Source of the DNA: Saccoglossus kowalevskii
Lineage: Eukaryota; Hemichordata; Enteropneusta; Harrimaniidae
Reading direction: 5' to 3'
DNA length: 13,564 bases
Assembly: GCF_000003605.2 (NCBI RefSeq)
Contig: NW_003119923.1
Location: 27,901 to 41,464 of the forward strand
The notes under the pieces are model-generated. The model saw only the letters and a list, made by a program, of their open reading frames with translations, searched no databases and was not told the origin of the DNA. Every line of letters begins with the position of its first letter. Within the stretch, counting starts at the first letter, position 1. The position numbers were made by a program, and so were the translations under genes. Below, in pieces: positions 1-9,796 of this stretch.

Positions 1-3000
1 AGTCCTCCATATTGGACGTAGTTTGCTGTCCTTCATATTGGACATAGTTTGCAGTCCTCCATATTGGACGTAATTTGCAGTCCTCCATATTGGACGTAGT
101 TTGCAGTTCTCCATATCGGACGTATTTTGCTGTCCTCCATATCGGACGTATTTTGCAGTCCTCCATATTGGACATAGTTCGCAGTCCTCCATATTGGACG
201 TAGTTTGCTGTCCTTCATATTGGACGTAGTTTGCAGTTCTCCATATCGGACGTATTTTGCAGTCCTCCATATTGGACGTAGTTTGCTGTCCTTCATATTG
301 GACGTAATTAGCAGTCCTTCTTATTGGACGTAATTAGCAGTCCTTCATATTGGACGTAGTTTGCTGTCCTTCATATTGGACGTAATTAGCAGTCCTTCAT
401 ATTGGACGTAATTAGCAGTCCTCCATATTGGACGTAATTTGCAGTCCTTCATATTGGACGTAGTTTGCAGTTCTCCTTATCGGACGTAGTTTGCAGTCCT
501 CCATATTGGACGTAATTAGCAGTCCTTCATATTGGACGTAATTAGCAGTCCTCCATATTGGACGTAATTAGCAGTCCTTCATATTGGACGTAGTTTGCAG
601 TCCTTCATATTGGACGTAGTTTGCAGTCCTCCATATTGGACGTAATTAACAGTCCTTCATATTGGACGTAGTTTGCTGTCCTTCATATTGGACGTAGTTT
701 GCAGTCCTTCATATTGGACGTAGTTTGCTGTCCTCCATATTGGACGTAATTAGCAGTCCTCCATATTGGACGTAATTAGCAGTTCTCCATATTGGACGTA
801 TTTTGCAGTTCTCCATATTGGACGTAATTAGCAGTCCTCCATATTGGACGTAATTAGCAGTTCTCCATATTGGACGTAGTTTGCTGTCCTCCATATTGGA
901 CGTAATTAGCAGTCCTCCATATTGGACGTAATTAGCAGTTCTCCATATTGGACGTATTTTGCAGTTCTCCATATTGGACGTAGTTTGCAGTCCTCCATAT
1001 TGGACGTAATTAGCAGTTCTCCATATTGGACGTAATTAGCAGTCCTCCATATTGGACGTAATTAGCAGTTCTCCATATTGGACGTAATTAGCAGTTCTCC
1101 ATATTGGACGTAGTTTGCAGTTCTCCTTATTGGACGTAATTAGCAGTCCTTCATATTGGACGTAATTAGCAGTCCTTCATATTGGACGTAGTTTGCTGTC
1201 CTTCATATTGGACGTAGTTTGCAGTCCTTCATATTGGACGTAGTTTGCTGTCCTCCATATTGGACGTAATTAGCAGTCCTCCATATTGGACGTAATTAGT
1301 AGTTCTCCATTTTGGACGTATTTTGCAGTTCTCCATATTGGACGTAGTTTGCAGTCCTCCATATTGGACGTAATTAGCAGTCCTTCATATTGGACGTAAT
1401 TAGCAGTCCTTCATATTGGACGTAGTTTGCTGTCCTTCATATTTGACGTAGTTTGCATTCCTTCATATTGGACGTAGTTTGCTGTCCTTCATATTGGACG
1501 TAGTTTGCTGTCCTCCATATTGGACGTAATTAGCAGTTCTCCATATTGGACGTAGTTTGCAGTTCTCCATATTAGACGTAATTTGCAGTCCTCCATATCG
1601 GACGTAGTTTGCAGTCCTTCATATTGGACGTAGTTTGCAGTTCTCCTTATCGGACGTAGTTTGCAGTCCTTCATATTGGACATAGTTTGCAGTCCTTCAT
1701 ATTGGACATAGTTTGCAGTCCTTCATATTGGACATAGTTTGCAGTCCTTCATATTGGACGTAGTTTGCAGTCCTTCATATTGGACGTAATTAGCAGTTCT
1801 CCATATTGGACGTATTTTGCAGTTCTCCTTATCGGACGTAGTTTGCTGTCCTTCATATTGGACGTAATTAGCAGGCCTTCATATTGGACGTAGTTTGCAG
1901 TTCTCCTTATCGGACGTAGTTTGCAGTCCTTCATATTGGACGTAGTTTGCAGTCCTCCATATCGGACGTAATTAGCAGTTCTCCATATTGGACGTAGTTT
2001 GCAGTTCTCCTTATCGGACGTAGTTTGCAGTCCTTCATATTGGACGTAGTTTGCAGTCCTTCATATTGGACGTAATTAGCAGTCCTTCATATTGGACGTA
2101 ATTAGCAGTCCTTCATATTGGACGTAATTAGCAGTCCTTCATATTGGACGTAATTAGCAGTCCTTCATATTGGACGTAGTTTGCAGTTCTCCTTATCGGA
2201 CGTAGTTTGCAGTCCTTCATATTGGACGTAGTTTGCAGTTCTCCTTATCGGACGTAGTTTGCAGTCCTTCATATTGGACGTAGTTTGCTGTCCTCCATAT
2301 TGGACGAAATTAGCAGTTCTCCATATTGGACGTAGTTTGCAGTTCTCCTTATCGGACGTAGTTTGCAGTCCTTCATATTGGACGTAATTAGCAGTCCTTC
2401 ATATTGGACGTAGTTTGCAGTTCTCCTTATCGGACGTAGTTTGCAGTCCTTCATATTGGACGTAGTTTGCTGTCCTCCATATTGGACGTAATTAGCAGTT
2501 CTCCATATTGGACGTAATTAGCAGTCCTTCATATTGGACGTAGTTTGCAGTTCTCCTTATCGGACGTAGTTTGCAGTCCTTCATATTGGACGTAATTAGC
2601 AGTCCTTCATATTGGACGTAATTAGCAGTCCTTCATATTGGACGTAATTAGCAGTCCTTCATATTGGACGTAGTTTGCAGTCCTTCATATTGGACGTAAT
2701 TAGCTGTCCTTCATATTGGACGTAGTTTGCAGTTCTCCTTATCGGACGTAGTTTGCAGTCCTTCATATTGGACGTAGTTTGCAGTCCTTCATATTGGACG
2801 TAATTAGCAGTCCTTCATATTGGACGTAGTTTGCAGTCCTTCATATTGGACGTAATTAGCTGTCCTTCATATTGGACGTAATTAGCAGTCCTTCATATTG
2901 GACGTAGTTTGCAGTTCTCCTTATCGGACGTATTTTGCAGTCCTTCATATTGGACGTATTTTGCAGTCCTTCATATTGGACGTAGTTTGCTGTCCTCCAT

Positions 3001-3087
3001 ATTGGACGTAATTAGCAGTTCTCCATATTGAACGTATTTTGCAGTTCTCCATATTGGACGTAGTTTGCAGTCCTCCTTATTGGACGT
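1..3087. repeat. 26-bp tandem satellite/minisatellite array, about 118.7 units
   Basis: The unit is 26 bp: a left half such as agtcctccatatt and a right half such as ggacgtagtttgc. Unit starts fall at 1+26n. I checked 1041, 2081 and 3069, and all are exactly in phase, so 118 full units show no net insertion or deletion. The last unit degrades after 3087. Variation is by substitution at a few positions. The common left halves are agtcctcc, agtccttc, agttctcc, tgtcctcc and tgtccttc followed by atatt or ttatc. The common right halves end gtagtttgc, gtaattagc or gtattttgc. Short open frames of 61-87 codons on the minus strand are by-products of the repeat (26 is not a multiple of 3, so three units make 26 codons) and are not genes. 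The array is cut by the left edge, so its true length is unknown. Confidence 0.98.
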
Positions 3088-3976
3088 TTTTGACTGTTCT
3101 ATTTTTGATTGACAGGCAACAACACGTTGACACTTTCGTTCAGCAGCTACGCTATGTTTCACTTTCAACTGATTCGTTTCAGTTTCAGTGTATTATTTAA
3201 AGGGTTTAAAATGATAAAAATTTCCCTATGAAAAGTGTATTTATTAACGACAAATGAATGAATATAATTTTTTTTTTACAAATCTTACAACAATTTCGAA
3301 TTACTCTATATAATACTCATGGTGAAGTTTATTGTTCATTTCGATGACTTAACCATGAATGGTAGATGTTACTTTATAATTGATATGTATACGTTGGGAG
3401 TAGTACTGAATTCAGTAAAGGAATACAATAAGTAGTCCGTACAGCAGTGAACTGTGAAAATGACAAATAAGCTGCAGGCATATCCGATTTTTGAATAACA
3501 GTGCTTCACATCATATAGCTTTTGTACCATGTTCACACCTTCTCCGGCAGCGCACCTTCTCTCTTAGACTGACGATCCATGTTTAAAAGTAATCCCTTGT
3601 TTTTGCATAAGACGAAGAGCAAGTGTTATATTTTTAAAAGCACTACCCCTATTAACGACCCAGCCCTGGACGCGATGTTCAGTTTATCTCAGTAATAAAG
3701 ACCAGTTGTCAAACCTCAAAATGATCACAAGGTCAACGGTATCCATTATGCTTTCTCCCTATTTGTAATATTTTATGCTAGCTAAACTATCACACGAAAC
3801 CCAATAAAAAATCATTCTAAAATAACGTCCTAATATCCTAATTGATTCTGAATTCATCGACCTAAAAAAAATACCTTTGCGATCAATATGCAAAGTGAAA
3901 ACCACGACCACGACGGTGTTTGTGGATTTGTCACTGAAAATAGAAACTAGTGAGTCGCCAAATTCGTAGTCTAACA
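3088..3976. other. Single-copy AT-rich flank of the satellite, no gene seen
   Basis: The 26-bp periodicity stops abruptly at about 3087 and is not seen again. The stretch contains a run of ten T (3268-3277) and no open frame that looks coding. A 15-codon minus-strand open frame near 3540-3585 is too short to support. Nothing else is recognised. Confidence 0.6.
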
Positions 3977-3979
3977 GAG

Positions 3980-4075
3980 TTAGCTAACGGGGTTTTGAGA
4001 CGCTTACCGATTATACTGACTGTTTAGTAAACACCTCGGCATTATCCGGTAAGCGTTCTCATACCCGTTAGTTAC
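3980..4075. repeat. Imperfect inverted repeat (long hairpin), possible MITE-like relic
   Basis: Left arm about 3980-4014 and right arm about 4041-4075 are imperfect reverse complements, separated by about 26 bp. Shared elements, read on the plus strand of the left arm, are ctaacgggg, then ttgaga or tgagaa, then cgcttaccg. The corresponding right-arm text on the plus strand is cggtaagcg ... ctcat ... cccgttag. There are small bulges and a few mismatches. Similarity may extend weakly outward. No target-site duplication could be assigned with certainty, so a miniature transposon, a snapback insertion and a structured RNA remain alternatives. Confidence 0.7.
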
Positions 4076-4078
4076 TAG

Positions 4079-4987
4079 TACTTCTTAGTTGCCTACTAAT
4101 TGCCTACTATTTGTATTTCAGTAGAAAATGTGACCTGCAAAGTACAGTCAGTAAAACAATTTATAATTGACATCGCCACAAACCCCCCATTCTCATCAAT
4201 ATTTATTGTATTAACCACGGTCCCGTTACGTTTATTGTACAAGTGTGTTCCCAATATCAGTGTGCTGTGTCCGATGATAAATACTAGATTATGAGAGAAC
4301 GCAAGGCCTTGCCCTAATGTTTGTGTGATATATAAATTATTTTAATATGGCTGGGCCGTTTTTATCAATCAGATTACAAAGCATGACATTGATCAACTAC
4401 AACATTGCAATACTATTGAGTTCACTAACTGGCCAAAACGTGGCAATTGTGTTGTTTTTTGACAAACTTTTTATGCACAGCAAAGCTCGCCATTGTTTGA
4501 CATGTCAAATTTGATGATTTGGTTTGACTTTTGAAATTCACGGCATGCAGTGATGGGGATGAGCTAAGTGAAATCCCAGGACTATTTTTAGGTTATACTG
4601 TCGTACACTATATTTCTGAGAATTGAAATGGAGTTTAATGTGGAAAGAATGCGTCTGTACTGTCATGAATTTGTTTTTCCCGTATCTGTTGACCGACTTA
4701 TTTAGTTGATTACTAGCGAATTGCTGTGTTATGTCTGTCATCGTTTAGGCAGGCGAGGTCCTGGACGGAACTCGACTCAGTGATTTGGCACTAATTACGA
4801 GATAACCGTCGCTGTTCTGACTACTATTTCTGACAGTTGGTATTCGTAGTTATTAATGTAGTGAACGATTAATCAAAAGATATGACGTATTCAGTACTTA
4901 GTGTGATTGGCTTTATAATTACAGGTTACGCCCTATAGTCTTTTTTCTGCTTTGTAATTGGTTAGAGTTTTGAAAATGAATAAAGTT
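4079..4987. other. No supported gene
   Basis: Open frames here (plus strand near 4100-4294, minus strand near 4538-4741) are short, AT-biased and unrecognisable. One good acceptor-like sequence lies on the minus strand near 4612 (pyrimidine-rich tract ending TTCTCAG), but the frame after it runs into chance-looking residues. I regard it as non-coding. Confidence 0.5.
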
Positions 4988-5329
4988 GTTTTAGTTGGTC
5001 TTGGCACGACAGACGCAGTCCAGTCCAGTCCAGTCCAGTCCTGGAGAGTCTTAGGGCGAGTCTAAGCACAGTCTTGGGCTAGTCTTGGTTCAGCCTTGCG
5101 ATAGTCTTGGGGATTTTTCCCCAGGGCGCTGTGTCTTATAGAGTGCTCGACTGTCCGACTAAGACGAGAGTTGAAACGTATTTCGTTGTGCTTGTCTTAT
5201 TTGACTGTAAAGTATAAGTGACTTTCCCGATCCCGTACCTCAAGGGGACGAGATATAGAGACAGAGACGAGATTCCCCCTCACACGTGTGGAGAACCCCA
5301 TAGAGAAGAATTTACCCCGTGATAATACT
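4988..5329 (+). repeat. Dispersed ~340-bp repeat, copy A
   Basis: This segment matches the reverse complement of 13224-13564 over nearly its whole length. A 64-bp block at 5090-5153 is identical to the complement of 13395-13458. The rest differs by scattered substitutions and small indels and fades after about 5329. Internal features are recurring agtcttgg-like words between 5040 and 5112, a near-palindrome ggggatttttcccc at 5109-5122 that can fold into a short stem, and a CACACGTGTG palindrome at 5281-5290. I see no open frame of note, no tRNA-like A/B box pair and no clear poly(A) tail. It could be a non-autonomous transposon, a SINE-like unit or a solo terminal repeat; the family is not recognised. 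Confidence 0.88.
5016..5040. repeat. (CAGTC)5 microsatellite inside repeat copy A
   Basis: Five perfect consecutive CAGTC units. The matching part of copy B (around 13500-13517, complement) shows only agtccagtcctgg, so the expansion is specific to copy A. Confidence 0.95.
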
Positions 5330-8039
5330 ATCTTGGGTCACGAACTCTACAGTGTAGTTTACAGTGTCAAACTACACGTTTTTTTTTGTCCATACACATG
5401 AAACAGTGGAACAGCACAACTTTCAATTTATCAGTAAAAATAAAACGTTTTCACTCAATGCCACAATAGATCGAAAAATATATATTTGTGTTCAATCAGA
5501 GGAACACGAGAAAATCTAAATTACAAATATCAAGACCCGCGCTTTATATGGGACGAGACAACTATCCCACGGAAACCGACAACTTGTCGATTATGATTCC
5601 GGTAACATGCACTGAAGACCGGAATGGCACACGGCACCGAGCATTATCAGAGGGGTCCCCATTCAATATTGACTCACCCTGGATGAAAACGTCAACTCAA
5701 TTTGAAATTTCCGTAGAATTTGTAGTGTTTTGACATGATTGAATCTTATGTACTATACTATCTTCCCCGTGCACTTTTGGGGGGAATTTGGAGTGGTCGT
5801 TTTCTACTCAACGTCAACAAGGAATAAATTGTTGAATTTTCTAACAAACTTTCCCTCTTATCGTTTTCGTTTGACAGATTTCTGCTGTCGTAAATTGATC
5901 GGCATGTGTGATCATGTGACCCACAGTGCTGCAAAGTTAACTGTATTTTGACGGTGTTAAAGCTTGAATAGCTCGGACAATACCAACGATCCAGGTTAGC
6001 TACTCATGTGACTCGTATTTATTATCGACAAGCAAATCACCGCATTAGGGAGTGACATTTAATTATGAAATCAGTGTTATATATACCTATATACAAACAT
6101 ATGTTTCTCATTGACAATCACATTATATCACCTACATCATATATATTTACTGTTAACAATCATGATATAATTGAAGTTTCTGAAAATATCATTTATATTT
6201 GAATAAAATTATGTTTTGGTTTGTGTCAACATTTTTTTGGATTCTTTCATTTGTATCAATTAAAGCTTCACTTAAAAAAATATGAAGTGAGCAATGTCCA
6301 TGAAATTCTACACTTTCAGCAGATTTGGACAATATTAATTTTGTGTTATGTTTCAAAAACTGACAACTACTTTCTTTAAAGGAAAATATATCACGTGATA
6401 ATTGTGATGCAATTGAACTTGGTTTTATAAAAATCATTTGCGTATTTATTTATTTAGTTTCAAGTTGTGATAATTTTATGGAATGATGCTCAGTTTTAAT
6501 GAGATCATTTTCATATTTGAAGTTGATTAACTTTCTGTTCAACCAGATGAGGGATAGGCCAATTAGTGTTCAAGTTGACTTTCATATTATTGAAGTATCG
6601 TTTTCAGTTTATGAGTTTCATTCCTTTTATCCGATACTTCCATCACACTCAGTCATGTTATCACAGATCTTTATTGCAATTATAATATCAAGAAATCTCT
6701 AAAAATTAATAATTCTTCAATGGTGCGCGGTAATTGTTAATTTACTCTCTGCCTTCTCCGTGCGTTCGTACATTGACTCCAAGCACTGTCCAGTTATTGG
6801 CTGATGATTATATATCACGTGGTACCGATTGATCAATGAAACATACCGTTGCAACACAAATATTGTAGTGAATCATATTTGACCTGCTAATCGTTTGAAG
6901 TTGAGACCAAGGTTAGGGACTAATGTTTGACATACTCACAGTATTTGTTGTAGGCAAGTTTCACAGCTTTATGAGACTTTTATTTAAAGATATAAGTATA
7001 TTAAATACCGACTATATAATTACTGTATCCTCTTCTAGGCTTTTGAAAAATATCATTCAGTATTTATAAATTCTCAGAGATCTACCTTCTCTACAGGATC
7101 TACCTGTGCAATATTTAACAAGACGTTTACAGTCGATTCATAAACTACTAAATAATCCATTCTATTTCGTTGACAATACTGGCCTCGGTAACTGAGTTCG
7201 TAAACTACAAAACACATGTCACCACAGCCGATATAAATTCCATAGAATAATAGTGTGTTAAAGGTGCCAAGTATGAATTAATTAGGGGACAAAAACACAA
7301 ACCTGCGTAGAAATAGGAAGAATGTATTTTGATTATAATGGACTTGATTCAAGTGGAAATCTGATTCAGCAGTGTGCTCTAGCAATCGCGAATTTAGTCA
7401 TTTTTACAAGGTTCACCATTTTTGTTGTCACGTGGTTATTATGTAAACAATGAATGCCCAGTTTGTGCGAACTTGTACCTCTATACTTTTGAAATATATA
7501 AGCTAAATTACGGTTCCAAATGAGACAACAGACAGAGAATGCTTTATTCAAAAAAGTCATCAAACCCTTCTCGCTATCTTAACAGAATAGTAATATGTAT
7601 TCATTTTTTAAGGTTCCTTTGTAGCAGAGTCTGTATACAAAAGCGTCCGTACGTGCTTCATTCTGTGTTCTCATGTTTCAGTTCCCTTTTCAGTAACGGG
7701 AACTCGGGCGATAAGCAATACCACGAATGTTTTGTCTGCGAAATACTTATTTCTTCACAGACACGTGATTACACGTCAATGCTGGTTTTGATTAAACCTG
7801 ACTATATATTTCTTCAGCAGGTCGCTAAGTTTGTCTTCAACTTGTTCCTTCTTATATAAATAGTCAAATGACCTTTAAAAGTTCTGGACCGATTTGCGCA
7901 GATAACATGTGCTGGTAGACTCAAGCATTTAATGCATGCTTGCTGAACGGAATAATGTGGTATTCCTTGGAACAGCAATGCAACAAGTTGTCACCCAGTT
8001 GTTAAATTCATAGCTCATTTCACCATATTCTACTCGAAG
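5330..8039. other. Long AT-rich non-coding stretch
   Basis: No convincing coding region. The longest open frames are about 80 codons (plus 5488-5733, which has no ATG at its start; minus 6189-6437) and 106 codons (plus 7539-7859). None shows a recognisable domain, repeat or signal peptide, and their composition follows the AT-rich background. The stretch does contain several E-box palindromes, noted separately. A textbook minus-strand splice acceptor lies at 7303-7322 (pyrimidine tract ending ACGCAG), but each phase after it meets a stop within about 35 codons. Confidence 0.5.
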
Positions 8040-8054
8040 TCAGAGTTTCTTACC

Positions 8055-8120
8055 TGAATTAAAGTGCGTGTGTTTCCGGTGAAGAGTCTGAATATTGCTA
8101 CCCGGTAAACAGCGTCAACT
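8055..8120 (-). other. Candidate untranslated first exon with consensus splice donor
   Basis: On the minus strand, a perfect 5' splice site CAG|GTAAGA places the exon end at 8055 and the intron start at 8054. About 65 bp upstream is TCAGTT, an initiator-like word whose A is at 8120, and 34 bp further up is a TATA box. The resulting 66-nt exon contains no ATG, as expected for a non-coding first exon. I found no second exon with convincing coding content to the left, so the transcript (mRNA, lncRNA or transposon-derived RNA) is unidentified. If 8055-8143 is instead read as an internal exon, one frame is open for 24 codons but is unrecognisable. Confidence 0.35.
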
Positions 8121-8170
8121 GAGAACTATCTCATTCAAACCCACGAGTTTTATAATTTCCGGTGACGTCA
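8117..8170 (-). promoter_or_regulatory. Compact CRE + ETS + TATA core promoter candidate
   Basis: Reading the minus strand from 8170 downward, a perfect CRE TGACGTCA (8170-8163) is followed without a gap by CCGGAAAT (8162-8155, ETS core) and then TATAAAA (8154-8148). An initiator-like TCAGTT follows at 8122-8117, at about the spacing expected from a TATA box. All motifs are seen directly. Promoter function is inferred from their order, their spacing and the splice donor downstream at 8054/8055. It lies 2.1 kb downstream of the subunit-g-like start on the same strand, so it could serve an internal promoter or a separate gene. Confidence 0.45.
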
Positions 8171-8190
8171 TGGCTATACCATTCTCCATG

Positions 8191-8280
8191 AGCCGTAAAG
8201 AGGTGATAGTAATGGTATTGAACTGTGCCGTACGTGCTACGTAATCATTACAGCACAGTTCGGATTCTGGAGCCGTAAAA
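8191..8280. repeat. Hairpin flanked by short direct repeats
   Basis: A 9-bp perfect stem, gaactgtgc (8220-8228) with gcacagttc (8253-8261), encloses a 24-nt loop. The loop contains two further small palindromes, acgtgctacgt and gtaatcattac (the latter running to the stem edge). The direct repeat agccgtaaa lies on either side (8191-8199 and 8271-8279), each preceded by a related attct word. This could be a small insertion scar or a structured regulatory element just upstream of the 8117-8170 promoter candidate. Confidence 0.55.
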
Positions 8281-8963
8281 TCAGTGTAGCATATGACACA
8301 CAGTAAGTGATGGTCATATAAAAATAATAGTTCTGGAAAGTGACTGGCAATCCCCGGTAGAAATAGACGTATCCATGTCCTTAATGACAGTCAATAGAAA
8401 GTGGCAAACGTGTATTGAATAAGAATACGTTGATCGGAAATACCCTTTGACTTCTACCCAACACCGGAAGGATTCATCAATTAAAAAACAGGTCAATGGT
8501 ACCTTTCACACACCTTAGGAAATGTTTAGCCATTATTACGTTGTTAGAAGTTGAATTCTCCAAATATTGTGACAACTTTGTAACTATGTAACACAGATCA
8601 GATCTAGTTGTTGTCATTGCATAAATCAGACTGCCAACTACTAGTATGTCTCTGTACAGCCTTGCATTATCAGGCTCAGCTGTGTCATTAACAAAACTTG
8701 TTTACATTCATGTCTCAAGGAGTATATTTTGGTTTACAATTTGCAACATTTTCCCCAAATATTTTGACTACTCATTGTGATCATGCCGTCTCCATGGATA
8801 AAGCCAAGAAACCATGCTATCTTTCCTAGATCTTTCATCTTACACTTTTGTTTCAATCCATCCTTCACCTTTTCAGGACTTGGTTTTCCGGGAACAGCCC
8901 TTTACCACAAGCCACGCCTTATACGTATTTAGGACAGGCCAGTTTTTCCGGTAGAATGGACTG

Positions 8964-9019
8964 TTTCCCGCGTTTTCGTTTATTTTTGAGTGGCGTCATA
9001 CCGGACTCTCATGACGTCA
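8964..9019. promoter_or_regulatory. E2F-like site and second perfect CRE
   Basis: TTTCCCGCG at 8964-8972 matches the E2F consensus, and TGACGTCA at 9012-9019 is a perfect CRE. Related words nearby are ggcgtcatacc (from 8992) and gacgtcataccc (from 9081), plus TTCCGG cores at about 8885 and 8945. No TATA box or splice site convincingly pairs with this group, so it could be a distal element or a CpG-containing promoter of unknown direction. Confidence 0.35.
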
Positions 9020-9089
9020 CAAATCTTTTTTGTTATTTTTTGGGAAAATATGCGTGAATAAATTATTTTTTTAATAGAGAGACGTCATA

Positions 9090-9796
9090 CCCGCATATGT
9101 TATGATTGAACTGTAGATAGCGCGGTGTTTAGCGCACTAACGCGAAGTTAAAGGAATTTGTAACGTGATGGTATACGAAATAAGTGGAAAAAATCTTCCT
9201 TTACAAAGTGTTACAAATTCTCTATAAACTCTAAGGCGTTGCAGAGTAAACATGCGACTAGCCAATCGCTGCAGTCGTTGGCAGGATCACGTGAATACCA
9301 GTGATGTGTCTCACGGTTAAAGTTGCCACTACTCAATAAGTAAGCAACCCATTTATCATAATCCCGTAAAATGTATTTATAATCTCTACCCTAAACATGC
9401 AAGTTGCCAATTCCTGCATGTGTTACCTATGTGATACATGGTGTTTGTTACCTTAATGTAGCGTTTTTTCTGCATAATTTACTAATAGAATATTGTTCTA
9501 CTCATGGTTTCTGTGTGGCGTACCTTCTTTCATCTACATTGTTTCAGTCTTTACACTGCTCAGTTGAATGAGTTTTTCTTGTGCTTCCCATGGATATACT
9601 TGATTCAGTTTTTTGTCCGACGTTGTTTCTGATGTCATTCACCTCATGTCATTCGTGCTATTTTGTGTAAATCTGTCTGTCCATTAGCGTCGAAGTTTAA
9701 AGCAATTGAACACTGGTCGAGGAGAGGGGACTCAGTCGCGCTTGGCTGATATCACTTCAGATGGAATTCTGTGCGAATGTTCACTCAATGTGTTAA
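9090..9796. other. No supported gene
   Basis: AT-rich sequence without recognisable coding potential. It includes one CACGTG (9288-9293). A strong-looking minus-strand acceptor (long pyrimidine tract ending GACTAG near 9819) opens into this stretch, but the reading frames after it close quickly. Confidence 0.45.

Noticed and set aside
1-3087. CRISPR array
   Set aside because: There are no distinct spacers; the repeat is continuous with a 26-bp period and the context is eukaryotic.
1-3087. SRF CArG boxes in each satellite unit (ccatattgg)
   Set aside because: Only five A/T bases lie between CC and GG, whereas the CArG box needs six.
33-3168. Minus-strand open frames of 61-87 codons with repeating NYVQYGG-like peptides
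   Set aside because: They are translations of the 26-bp satellite. They start and stop wherever variants create codons and have no independent coding evidence.
5109-5122. NF-kB/Dorsal site in the repeat (ggggatttttcccc)
   Set aside because: The A/T core is too long for the usual kB spacing. It is shared by both repeat copies and is better seen as part of a small stem.
5488-5733. 81-codon plus-strand open frame with moderately protein-like residues
   Set aside because: The start is GTG, no family is recognised and no splice sites flank it convincingly. It is weaker than the 9797-10179 relic.
6189-6437. 82-codon minus-strand open frame
   Set aside because: Begins with ATG but is low-complexity AT-driven sequence with no motif or neighbour support.
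7539-7859. 106-codon plus-strand open frame
   Set aside because: It has an ATG, but no recognisable domain and background composition. One such frame is expected by chance in over 10 kb of AT-rich DNA read six ways.
8848-9057. 69-codon plus-strand open frame over the regulatory island
   Set aside because: Starts at TTG, is unrecognisable, and overlaps motif-rich sequence that is better explained as regulatory.
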